NCBI GenBank assembly: GCA_014799785.1 | Contig: JAAVHI010000004.1 | Location: forward strand, 1-64,000 | DNA length: 64,000 nucleotides | Reading direction: 5' to 3' | From: Ruminococcus sp. | Lineage (GTDB): Bacteria > Bacillota > Clostridia > Oscillospirales > Ruminococcaceae | Shown here: positions 38,635 through 47,377 of the stretch, one piece after another | Layout: each line of letters starts with the position of its first letter | How positions within the stretch are numbered: the stretch's first letter is position 1 | Program-made: the position numbers and the translations under genes | Notes under the pieces: model-generated | The model's database searches: none | The model's input: only the letters and a program-made list of their open reading frames with translations | Told to the model about the DNA's origin: nothing

Positions 38635-38886
38635 ATGAATAACAGAATAAATAAATTGATGGGTTCAAATATGGATATAGATTTCAGCAATGCGGACTTT
38701 GGCAATTCTGTTTACCCATGGAATGCTGCGGATAACACCGACGAACACAAATGCGCGGTCAAAAACACATCAATATGCCGGTATTTTTGCGGAGTACAAT
38801 ACTTGGACAGCGTGCTGTGCAGTTATCCCTATGAGAATTTGTCTGTATTGGACAGAGAGCATATGGACAGGGATATGGAAATATAA
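38635..38886 (+). CDS. Small Cys-containing hypothetical protein
   Basis: 83 aa; HKCAVKNTSICRYFCGVQYLDSVLCSYP. Confidence 0.6.
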   Translation: MNNRINKLMGSNMDIDFSNADFGNSVYPWNAADNTDEHKCAVKNTSICRYFCGVQYLDSVLCSYPYENLSVLDREHMDRDMEI

Positions 38887-38908
38887 ATTCTGATTTATTT
38901 CAGTAAAA
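38885..38908 (+). repeat. Island boundary motif, left half only
   Basis: AAATTCTGATTTATTTCAGTAAAA. Confidence 0.75.
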
Positions 38909-38931
38909 ATTTATTGTAACAGGAGTACGAT

Positions 38932-39984
38932 ATGGAATACAATTTAAATCGGCATATTGATTTCCTGCTTGAAAACGCCTGCGCGAGCATTTGCTATCTC
39001 GTTCACAGAGATATGCTTAAAACGCCGATAGACGAACCTTTTATGAAAGAAATGCAAACGGAAATATTACAGCAGGCTAACGTACAGAAGCATTTGGCGG
39101 CTCAATGCTCGGACGGTTGGTTCGGCAAAGGGATACACGGCTGTGAAGACATGGACTGTCACATCAGCAGCTTGCTGAACTGTGGTGTGGAGGTACAGTC
39201 GCCGTACATACAGAAAGCGATAACTGCCCTTACCACTCCCGAAATAGCTTCGCAGCACCAAAATTGGTTTATCGGCGGAGAGGCTCTTGACGCTGAGGGA
39301 CGCGGCGGCAATCATGCGATTATCGCTCAAATCCTGTCATGGGCAGGGTATTCCGAGGACTATCCTATAATGGCAGAACAGATAAATTTGGCGCAGGAAC
39401 ATCTTTTTGCGGTGTTTGATTATGCTTCCCCCGATGACTTTTCGGTCAGAATGAAAAACTACCGCTGTTACAAGCCTAACGCAAGATTTCCCGGGGCAAA
39501 TCATATCAGCCTTTTAAATGCCACAAAGGGCTGGCGCACAGGCGACAACATGGAAAAAGCAAAAGCTGCTGTAAAGCACGGGTATGAATTGATGAAAGAT
39601 TTTGACGAGCATATTACTTGCCGCAAGCCAAAAGAATTCGGAAACGGTGTTATAGGTCCGTTCAACTATAACTGGCAGGCGCTCAAACCTGTTGATGAAA
39701 ACGACCTCCGCAGAATAATGGAGAGTTCTTATAATTTCCAATTTGGATTTTGGCTTGGAGCGGTTTCAGGCACGCCTGACTGGGTTCGGCAAAGTACGCA
39801 GACCTACGAGCTTTTAGCGCATATTTTGGATAAAGATACTTTTATGGATATGATCCCCGAAAAGGCTCTTAAAGCGTTCAGGCAGATAATGGGACGAGAA
39901 CCGAACTGGCGGAAGAAAACATCTGTAAAGTGTGATGTGATGTTTGCTGTTCTTAATGCTTGCTGGTCTGTGCTGAATGAATAG
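38932..39984 (+). CDS. Uncharacterised protein, helical (toroid-like) architecture suspected
   Basis: 350 aa; DGWFGKGIHGCEDMDCHISSLLNCGV, no confidently recognised family. Confidence 0.7.
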   Translation: MEYNLNRHIDFLLENACASICYLVHRDMLKTPIDEPFMKEMQTEILQQANVQKHLAAQCSDGWFGKGIHGCEDMDCHISSLLNCGVEVQSPYIQKAITALTTPEIASQHQNWFIGGEALDAEGRGGNHAIIAQILSWAGYSEDYPIMAEQINLAQEHLFAVFDYASPDDFSVRMKNYRCYKPNARFPGANHISLLNATKGWRTGDNMEKAKAAVKHGYELMKDFDEHITCRKPKEFGNGVIGPFNYNWQALKPVDENDLRRIMESSYNFQFGFWLGAVSGTPDWVRQSTQTYELLAHILDKDTFMDMIPEKALKAFRQIMGREPNWRKKTSVKCDVMFAVLNACWSVLNE

Positions 39985-39990
39985 TGTTTG

Positions 39991-40015
39991 TAAAGAATGG
40001 CAGTGATAATATGAA
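39991..40015 (+). repeat. Island boundary motif, right half only
   Basis: TAAAGAATGGCAGTGATAATATGAA. Confidence 0.75.
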
Positions 40016-40050
40016 TTACAGGGAAAATGCTCTGACGGCAGACAAAAGTG

Positions 40051-40107
40051 AAATTTCTATCCTCTGTCTGTATTATCTGAAATGTTAAAAAGATAAGTCG
40101 GGATTTA
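40051..40107 (+). repeat. 57-bp direct repeat, copy 2
   Basis: 54/57 identical to 36851-36907, exactly 3200 bp away. Confidence 0.93.
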
Positions 40108-40122
40108 ATGCGGAGGATACAA

Positions 40123-41088
40123 ATGAAAATAATGTTCAAAAAAATTGGTAAAATACTGCTCGTCTTGTTATGCTTGCTTTTGCTTTTTATGCTTGTTGTA
40201 TTTATATATCACAGGATCATGCTCAGCAAAGAAAAGAAGCTCATCTCCGAACCGCTCGGAGAAATGATAGAGGTGGACGGCGGACAGATGTGCGTCTATA
40301 CAGAAGGCAGCGGTGAGCATACCTTAGTCTTTATGTCGGGGTACGGTACGCCCTCTCCGATTCTGGATTTCCGTCCGGTATACAATCGGCTTGCCGATGA
40401 CTTCCGCATTGTGGTGGTGGAAAAATTCGGCTACGGTTTCAGCGATGAGACCGACAATCCCCGTGATATAGATACGATGCTCCGTCAGACCCGTGAGGCT
40501 ATCGCAGGCGCAGGCATTGACGGTCAGTTTATTCTGTGTCCTCATTCGGCATCCGGTCTGGAAGCGCTCCGCTGGATGCAAAAATATCCCGAAGAGCTCG
40601 AAGGTATCGTCGCCTTGGATATGACGATGCCCGGATACCATGATGAAACAGGATATTCCATATATCAGGACAGGGCGGTGGGATTTATCACAAATTCGGG
40701 ATTGCTGCGTCTTTTTTCCGACAGCTTTCCGTATGCATATAATTCCGACTATCTGACAGATGAGGAAAAAGCGCAGTACAAAGCACTGACGTATAAACGC
40801 CGAGGCTCTGCAACCATGATACATGAAGCAGAATGGTGTCAGAGAAATGTGGAAACGATTGCAAGCGGAGATGCTCCCACAGTGCCGATGCTGTTTATTT
40901 TATCAAGACCGATGGCAGAGTCCACGTTCCCCAGTAATCCGCAGAAGTATCTTGATCTTCCCCGAAACTACACCGGCAATCAGGCGGAATATATAGAAAC
41001 GGACTTAGGGCATTATTTCTATGTGGAAGACCCCGAATTTACTGTTTCGGAGATACGCAGATTTGCAGAAGGTCTGGATATTGAATGA
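40123..41088 (+). CDS. Alpha/beta hydrolase
   Basis: EKFGYGFSDETDNPRDIDT, LCPHSASGLEALRW nucleophile elbow, GHYFYVEDPE. Confidence 0.88.
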   Translation: MKIMFKKIGKILLVLLCLLLLFMLVVFIYHRIMLSKEKKLISEPLGEMIEVDGGQMCVYTEGSGEHTLVFMSGYGTPSPILDFRPVYNRLADDFRIVVVEKFGYGFSDETDNPRDIDTMLRQTREAIAGAGIDGQFILCPHSASGLEALRWMQKYPEELEGIVALDMTMPGYHDETGYSIYQDRAVGFITNSGLLRLFSDSFPYAYNSDYLTDEEKAQYKALTYKRRGSATMIHEAEWCQRNVETIASGDAPTVPMLFILSRPMAESTFPSNPQKYLDLPRNYTGNQAEYIETDLGHYFYVEDPEFTVSEIRRFAEGLDIE

Positions 41089-41091
41089 TAT

Positions 41092-41137
41092 AAATTCTGA
41101 TTTATTCCAATAAAAAAATGGCGATGATAATATGAAC
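41092..41137 (+). repeat. 46-bp island boundary motif, copy 2
   Basis: AAATTCTGATTTATTCCAATAAAAAAATGGCGATGATAATATGAAC. Confidence 0.85.
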
Positions 41138-41207
41138 GGCAAGGAAAACTATACCTGACGTTTTATGGATTTACAAACTAAATTTATATATCAGGAGATT
41201 TAATAAT

Positions 41208-41768
41208 ATGGCGCTATTCTATCTTGTAAGACACGGAGAACCTGTCTACGACCATATGCTTGAAAACGGGTTTTGGGGATTTGGCAGAGACTTTGCTCCT
41301 TTATCCGAAAAAGGAAAGGAACAGGCGGAAATAACCGCCAAGGACATTCGCCTTAAAAGCGCGGAATTTATCGTATCGTCTCCGTACACGAGAGCATTGC
41401 AGACAGCTCAGATAATTTCAAGAGAGACAGGTTTGCGGGTCGAGGTCGATATTGACCTGCACGAGTGGATACCCGATGAGGACAACCTTTATACAACTTC
41501 CGAGGAAAGCTTTGAGCTTGCCCATGAATTTACCAGATACAACGGCGAATATCCGCAGGGTAAGAAATTCAAATGGGAGACCGTCAGTCATATGAGGCAA
41601 AGAATGAGACGCGTTGCTGACAAATATGCAGATCACGACAAGGTTATTTTTGTTGGTCATGGTATGGCTTTTCGGTGTTTGATGTACATTGAAAAAATGA
41701 GTCCCGCCGAAATAATTGAATGTACATATCATAAAGGACAGGCGGACTGTGAGTATTCATTTACATAA
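41208..41768 (+). CDS. Histidine phosphatase family protein
   Basis: LVRHGEPVYD, SSPYTRALQTA, FVGHGMAFRC. Confidence 0.92.
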   Translation: MALFYLVRHGEPVYDHMLENGFWGFGRDFAPLSEKGKEQAEITAKDIRLKSAEFIVSSPYTRALQTAQIISRETGLRVEVDIDLHEWIPDEDNLYTTSEESFELAHEFTRYNGEYPQGKKFKWETVSHMRQRMRRVADKYADHDKVIFVGHGMAFRCLMYIEKMSPAEIIECTYHKGQADCEYSFT

Positions 41769-41842
41769 ATGAAATGCAGGTGTTTTATGTTACAATGTTT
41801 TATGTTACAATTCGGAAAACATTTGCTGAAAGGAGAATTTTT

Positions 41843-42610
41843 ATGAGCTGGAATTCGGAGCAGTACCTTAAATTCAAAACGGAACGCACTCAGCCTGCAA
41901 TTGATTTGGCAAACAGGATTCCCGTACAGTCGCCCGCCGATATTATCGACATTGGCTGTGGTCCCGGAAACAGCACGGATATACTGAAAAAACGTTACCC
42001 AAATGCTGCGGTTGTGGGTGCGGACAATTCGGAAAATATGCTTGAAACGGCAAGGAAAAATTATACAGACATTGAATTTATGCTCTGCGACGCTTCAAAG
42101 GATTTGAACAATATCGGCAGGAAATTCGACGTTGTGTTTTCCAATGCGTGTATTCAGTGGGTTCCCGACCACCCTAAGCTTCTGCGGGAAATGATGTCCC
42201 TGCTGAAAGAAGGCGGCGCGCTTGCGGTTCAGATTCCTATGAATTACGACGAGCCTATTCACAGGATAATTGGGGAAGCTGTCAAATCTGAAAAGTGGCG
42301 GGACAAGTTTAACGACCCGAGACATTTTTACACGCTTACTCCCGAAAAATATTACGATATTCTTGCGGAAATTTCCTCGGATTTTTCAATGTGGCAGACA
42401 ACGTATTTCCACCGAATGAAGTCACATTCGGACATTATGGAGTGGTACAAAAGCACGGGACTTCGTCCCTATCTGGAGGCGCTTTCCCCTGCCGACAAGA
42501 CGGAATTTGAAAAGGATATTTTCCGAGAAGTTGAAAAGGCGTACCCAAAACAGGCAAATGGGGAAATTATTTTTAGATTTCCAAGATTATTTTTTAATGC
42601 AATTAAATGA
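41843..42610 (+). CDS. Class I SAM methyltransferase, trans-aconitate methyltransferase-like
   Basis: MSWNSEQYLKFKTERTQPAIDLANRI, IIDIGCGPGNSTDIL, NACIQWVPDHPKLL. Confidence 0.9.
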   Translation: MSWNSEQYLKFKTERTQPAIDLANRIPVQSPADIIDIGCGPGNSTDILKKRYPNAAVVGADNSENMLETARKNYTDIEFMLCDASKDLNNIGRKFDVVFSNACIQWVPDHPKLLREMMSLLKEGGALAVQIPMNYDEPIHRIIGEAVKSEKWRDKFNDPRHFYTLTPEKYYDILAEISSDFSMWQTTYFHRMKSHSDIMEWYKSTGLRPYLEALSPADKTEFEKDIFREVEKAYPKQANGEIIFRFPRLFFNAIK

Positions 42611-42649
42611 TAAATCAAATTAAAATTTATAGGAGATAAAATCATAGCT

Positions 42650-43609
42650 ATGTACAAAATCTCTAAGATGAAAAAAGAAGAAATTCCAGAGTTGATCAAA
42701 ATTTGGCATAATCAATATTCAAAATACTGCAATAGTGCTGTTATCCATGATTTTTTGAGTGGCGGGGGAAATAGTATTGTGACGTATTTGGAAAACCAAA
42801 TCAACAATGGTAATGCCATTGTATCAAAAAAGAACGATGTTATTACAGGCTATATCGCTTGGATGTATATTGACTTTCATAATGAAAGATCAGCTTTTTG
42901 TCCGATTATTGGTCATGCGACAATTGGAGAAGATAGCCGGACAATCTATCATGAGTTATATAACTATGCGGCACAAATATGGGTAGATGATAATAGATTC
43001 AATCACTTATGGATGATTTATAACGATGACCATACTCTAAAAGATATTTTATACGATATTGGTTTTGGCTCTCACGTAATTGATGCTTACACAAAAGTAC
43101 AAAAGCCAGTATGTCAGATAGACAGAAAATACAAAATATCTGTTGCCGCATATAGTGACGCTGAAGCGTTGCTTGAATTAGTAAAGGAGTCGGTAAATTT
43201 TTATATTGGATCTCCCATATTTTTAAAAAGAGGCGTTTATGAACTGAATGATGTAATTGACATGATTAAAACGGATCATTTGTTAGTTGCATGGGATCAG
43301 GCTACCCCAATAGGTATTATGAATTTATCCGCTCAAACCGGATATAACATAGAAAATTTATCATCTCCAAACACAGGTCTGATCAGTAAAGCCGGTGCTT
43401 ATATCAAGCCTGAATATCGTGGTTTAGGAATTGGGAAATGCTTATTAAACGAAGTAATGAAGCATTGCATTGAGAAAAATATACAATATCTTCATGTTTG
43501 TTTTGAAACGGCAAATCCTTTTGCAAATATATTTTGGAGAAAACACTTTAAACCCGTTATACTTTCTGTAAGACGAACAATTAATAAAGATGCTAATATT
43601 ACAAAATGA
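42650..43609 (+). CDS. GNAT-family acetyltransferase
   Basis: AGAYIKPEYRGLGIGKCLLNEVMKHCIEKN, AT-rich. Confidence 0.82.
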   Translation: MYKISKMKKEEIPELIKIWHNQYSKYCNSAVIHDFLSGGGNSIVTYLENQINNGNAIVSKKNDVITGYIAWMYIDFHNERSAFCPIIGHATIGEDSRTIYHELYNYAAQIWVDDNRFNHLWMIYNDDHTLKDILYDIGFGSHVIDAYTKVQKPVCQIDRKYKISVAAYSDAEALLELVKESVNFYIGSPIFLKRGVYELNDVIDMIKTDHLLVAWDQATPIGIMNLSAQTGYNIENLSSPNTGLISKAGAYIKPEYRGLGIGKCLLNEVMKHCIEKNIQYLHVCFETANPFANIFWRKHFKPVILSVRRTINKDANITK

Positions 43610-43618
43610 GCATAATAC

Positions 43619-43664
43619 ATCACATATTTTATTTTAGTAAAAGAATGGCGGTGATGACACGAAC
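43619..43664 (+). repeat. 46-bp island boundary motif, copy 3 (diverged)
   Basis: ACATATTTTATTTTAGTAAAAGAATGGCGGTGATGACACGAAC. Confidence 0.65.
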
Positions 43665-43716
43665 AGCAAGTAAAATTTACATATAATTTTTATAATATAA
43701 AAAAGGAGAAATGTTT

Positions 43717-45240
43717 ATGCGTTATGTAATCGGAATCGACATCGGCACAAGCGGCACGAAAACCGTGCTTTTCGACGAGGTGGGAAAGGTCGTTGCTTCG
43801 GCGACTGTGGAGTACCCCATGTATCAGCCCCAGAACGGCTATGCAGAGCAGGAGCCTGTTGACTGGTACAATGCGGCGGTGTCCACTATCAAGACGGTCA
43901 TCGGCAAAAGCGGCGTTAAGAACACCGATATTGTTGGTATCGGTCTTTCGGGACAGATGCACGGTCTTGTTATGCTGGACGAAAACGGCGAGGTCATTCG
44001 CCGCTCCATAATCTGGTGCGACCAGCGTACCGCCAAGGAAGTTGACGAAATGAACGAAAAGCTTGGCAGGGAGAAGCTTATTGAAATTACAGCGAACCCT
44101 GCTCTCACGGGCTGGACGGCTGCAAAAATTCTTTGGGTGAGAAACAACGAACCCGAAAATTACGCAAAGTGCAGACACATCTTGCTGCCTAAGGATTACA
44201 TCAGGTACAAGCTTACCGGCGAGTTTGCAACGGAGGTTTCCGACGCTTCTGGTATGCAGCTTCTGGACGTCCCCAACCGCTGCTGGAGCAAGGAAGTTTG
44301 CGACGCTTTGGGAATTGATATGTCCCTGCTTGCAAAGGTTTACGAGTCCTGCGAAGTTACGGGCAAGGTAACAAAGTCCGCCGCCGAGCTTACGGGACTT
44401 GCCGAGGGTACTGTAGTTGTTGGCGGCGCGGGTGACAATGCTGCTGCCGCTGTGGGAACTGGTGTTGTTGCTGACGGAAAGGCTTTCACGACTATAGGCA
44501 CTTCGGGCGTTGTTTTTGCGCACACTTCAAAGGTTTCCATAGACCCCAAGGGACGCGTTCACACCTGCTGCGCGGCTGTACCCAACTGCTGGCACATCAT
44601 GGGTGTGACCCAGGGTGCGGGACTTTCCCTTAAATGGTTCAGGGACAACTTCTGTCAGGCTGAAAAGGACACCGCAAAGCTTATGGGCGTGGACGAATAC
44701 TACCTTATGGACAAAGAAGCTGAGACCGTCCCCATCGGCGCGAACAGGCTTTTGTACCTCCCCTATCTTATGGGCGAGCGTACTCCCCACCTCGACCCAA
44801 ATGCGAGAGGTATGTTCTTCGGACTTTCCGCAATTCACACCAAAAAGGAAATGCTCCGCGCGGTAATGGAGGGCGTTGCGTATTCGCTTCGCGACTGCGT
44901 TGAGATATGCCGTGAAATGGATATCAACGTTTCGGACATGATGGCTTGCGGCGGCGGCGGTACTTCTCCGCTGTGGAGACAAATGCTTGCGGACCTGTAC
45001 AACTGTCCCGTAAAGACGGCTTCCTCAAAGGAGGGTCCTGCGCTGGGCGTGGCTATTCTTGCGCTTGTGGGCGCGGGAGTTTATAAGACCGTTCCCGAAG
45101 CCTGCGAGAAAATTGTGGGCGTTGACAAGGTTCAGCAGCCTGTGGCGGAGAACGTTCCCGTGTATGAAAAATATTTCAGACTTTATGACGAGATCTATCC
45201 TGCTGTTAAGGATAAGTGCGCTAAGCTTGCGGAGCTGTAA
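43717..45240 (+). CDS. xylB: Xylulokinase
   Basis: IGIDIGTSGTKTVLFD, GLSGQMHGLV, GGAGDNAAAAVGTG, ACGGGGTSPLWRQMLAD. Confidence 0.97.
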   Translation: MRYVIGIDIGTSGTKTVLFDEVGKVVASATVEYPMYQPQNGYAEQEPVDWYNAAVSTIKTVIGKSGVKNTDIVGIGLSGQMHGLVMLDENGEVIRRSIIWCDQRTAKEVDEMNEKLGREKLIEITANPALTGWTAAKILWVRNNEPENYAKCRHILLPKDYIRYKLTGEFATEVSDASGMQLLDVPNRCWSKEVCDALGIDMSLLAKVYESCEVTGKVTKSAAELTGLAEGTVVVGGAGDNAAAAVGTGVVADGKAFTTIGTSGVVFAHTSKVSIDPKGRVHTCCAAVPNCWHIMGVTQGAGLSLKWFRDNFCQAEKDTAKLMGVDEYYLMDKEAETVPIGANRLLYLPYLMGERTPHLDPNARGMFFGLSAIHTKKEMLRAVMEGVAYSLRDCVEICREMDINVSDMMACGGGGTSPLWRQMLADLYNCPVKTASSKEGPALGVAILALVGAGVYKTVPEACEKIVGVDKVQQPVAENVPVYEKYFRLYDEIYPAVKDKCAKLAEL

Positions 45241-45249
45241 TTTTGAAAA

Positions 45250-45281
45250 TAAAAGTCGGTATCGTTTGATACCGACTTTAT
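45250..45281. terminator. Bidirectional terminator between xylB and HTH gene
   Basis: AAAGTCGGTATC-GTTT-GATACCGACTTT. Confidence 0.85.
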
Positions 45282-45595
45282 TCTTGCAGCAATCCCTGCA
45301 AATACGCCTGCAATTTCGCTTTTTGAATTTTATCAAGCCGTTTGAAACCGAACAGTACGTCTTTTTCTTCTTGGGAAAGTCCCGACACAGATACGGCTGT
45401 CTTATCATCGCTCAGTTCAAGAAGATAATCCGAGGACACACCGAAATATTCGGCAATTCTCTTTATCATGTTTACATCTGGTTCGGACACGCCCAACTCG
45501 TATTTGCTTACCATTGCTTGTGTGACGTTCAGTTCGGCGGCAAGCCGCTGCTGGCTCATGCCATGGATTTCACGCAAATCTTTTATACGCTGCAT
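45278..45595 (-). CDS. XRE-family HTH transcriptional regulator
   Basis: MSQQRLAAELNVTQAMVSKYELGVSEPDVNMIKRIAEYFGVSSDYLL. Confidence 0.92.
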   Translation of the reverse strand: MQRIKDLREIHGMSQQRLAAELNVTQAMVSKYELGVSEPDVNMIKRIAEYFGVSSDYLLELSDDKTAVSVSGLSQEEKDVLFGFKRLDKIQKAKLQAYLQGLLQE

Positions 45596-45613
45596 TTTTA
45601 TCACCAATTATTT

Positions 45614-45926
45614 CTATCTCTTAAATTTTTGCGCAATACTTATTAACAGCTCAATATCACCGTCGTGCAGGTCGCTGACTGCATTAAGCAATTCCTGCAT
45701 TAAAGCGGGATTATCAATATTGCTGTCGAAAAAATCCTTCGGCGTAATTTTAAAATAATCGCAGATAGAAATAAATTCATTCATGGACGGCAGCGCTCTG
45801 CCGGAGGTAATACCCTGAATATAACTTTTGCTGTGACCGAGGTCTAAACTCATTTGATATTCGGAAACGTCTTTCGCAATTCTTAACTGCGTAATTCTGT
45901 TTCTGATAAATTCAGCGCAATCCATA
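45614..45926 (-). CDS. XRE-family HTH transcriptional regulator
   Basis: SEYQMSLDLGHSKSYIQGITSGRALPSMNEFISICDYFKITPKDFF. Confidence 0.88.
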
Positions 45927-46075
45927 ATATACCTCCACAATAATTAATAATATTATTGTATTACAAATTTAAAAGGTATATTACAGATTGTTTCATGAAT
46001 TTTAATTGAATTATACCGATATAATAAGTTATAATTTAAAGTAACAACTATATCAATGAGTAAGGACGTGAAACT

Positions 46076-46399
46076 TTGGCTTTTTCCGGTAAAAAGCTTG
46101 CTGTATTTTTATTATGCATAATTGTATCAATATGTCTTGCAAGAGGCAAAAGCGATTTCTCAAATAATAATACCGATAATGTCAGCTATACGGTCATTTC
46201 AACATCGACGGAAACTGTCAGCGAAACTGCTGCCGCAGTACAAATTACATACATTGTAAACATAAAAACAGGAAAATTTCACCGTCCCGACTGTCCGAGC
46301 GTTGACCGGATGAGTGAAAAAAATAAGCGAAAATATGTCGGTGACAGGGACGACCTTATTGCAGACGGATACGAGCCATGCAAAAGATGTGAACCGTAA
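46076..46399 (+). CDS. Small exported protein with C-terminal Cys motif
   Basis: N-terminal hydrophobic segment; YIVNIKTGKFHRPDCPSVDRMSEKNKRKYVGDRDDLIADGYEPCKRCEP. Confidence 0.75.
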   Translation: MAFSGKKLAVFLLCIIVSICLARGKSDFSNNNTDNVSYTVISTSTETVSETAAAVQITYIVNIKTGKFHRPDCPSVDRMSEKNKRKYVGDRDDLIADGYEPCKRCEP

Positions 46400-46464
46400 T
46401 ATTTTACCGAAACCATACACACCAACATTTCCCCAAATCATCAAGAAAAATTTTTCGGGCGTGG

Positions 46465-46490
46465 TATAATAAAAGTACAGTAACGTTACT
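46465..46490 (+). promoter_or_regulatory. Candidate -10 and adjacent 12-bp palindrome
   Basis: TATAAT followed by perfect palindrome AGTAACGTTACT (46479-46490). Confidence 0.5.
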
Positions 46491-46508
46491 AAGTTTTCAG
46501 GTGATCGA

Positions 46509-47327
46509 ATGAATAAATTTGAAATTCTGTCCGAAGCTCTCGACTTCATTGAGGAAAATCTTACCTCGTCCGTCACGCCCGAAATGTGCGCCGAAAAGTG
46601 CCGCTATTCCCTTTCAAATCTCCAGAAGATGTTCCGCTGTACCTTTCACATCGGCATAAGCGACTACATCTCCCGCCGCAGACTTACAAGCGCGGCAAGG
46701 GATCTGCTTGAAACCAAGGACACGGTGCTTGACATTGCGCTGAAGTACGGCTACAATTCCCACGAGGTCTTTACGCGCGCGTTTATCCGCCTGTGGAACG
46801 TAAGTCCCGCAAAATTCAGGCGGGAGCGGAGATTCTCCGATATTTTCCCCAAGCTGACCGAGCCCAGGACTACGACCGATGAAAGGGGAAATATTGTTAT
46901 GGATTCCAAGAAAAGATTTGACATTTCGCATCTTTACGATTTCATCAAGGAGCGGCACGGAAAATACGCGGTGTGCTTCGATATGGTTGGCCTTATGTAC
47001 ATCAACGACACCTACGGACACCCTGCGGGAGACATTGCCATTGCCGACTGCCTGCGCCGTATCGACGAGGCATCGGAGGACGATATGCTTCCCATTCGCA
47101 TAGGCGGAGACGAGTTTGTGCTGATAACGAATTTTTCCGAGCGCGACAAGGCCGAAGCCGCCGCCGAGAAAATTCTCGCTCTGAACGGGAACACCGTTAC
47201 GTCGGGCGATACCGAGTTCCCGGTGTCAATGCGTGCTGGGTACGCGCTTATTCCCGAAAAGGGAAATATCCGCTACAATGAGCTTTTCGACAGTTTTATT
47301 ATTGCGGGGCGTGCGGCGGAAACTTAA
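46509..47327 (+). CDS. AraC-type HTH fused to a GGDEF domain
   Basis: DIALKYGYNSHEVFTRAFIRLWNVSPAKFRRE (AraC HTH) and INDTYGHPAGD, RIGGDEFVLIT (GGDEF). Confidence 0.88.
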   Translation: MNKFEILSEALDFIEENLTSSVTPEMCAEKCRYSLSNLQKMFRCTFHIGISDYISRRRLTSAARDLLETKDTVLDIALKYGYNSHEVFTRAFIRLWNVSPAKFRRERRFSDIFPKLTEPRTTTDERGNIVMDSKKRFDISHLYDFIKERHGKYAVCFDMVGLMYINDTYGHPAGDIAIADCLRRIDEASEDDMLPIRIGGDEFVLITNFSERDKAEAAAEKILALNGNTVTSGDTEFPVSMRAGYALIPEKGNIRYNELFDSFIIAGRAAET

Positions 47328-47377
47328 AAAGCGGAGAGGTTAAGCAGGTCAGCAAACAAGTTAAGGAGGGAGCAATT

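Noticed and set aside
36814-43710. Classical integron cassette array
   Set aside because: No tyrosine integron integrase and no attC-like inverted core sites (GTTRRRY) recognised in the boundary motifs; only the layout is cassette-like.
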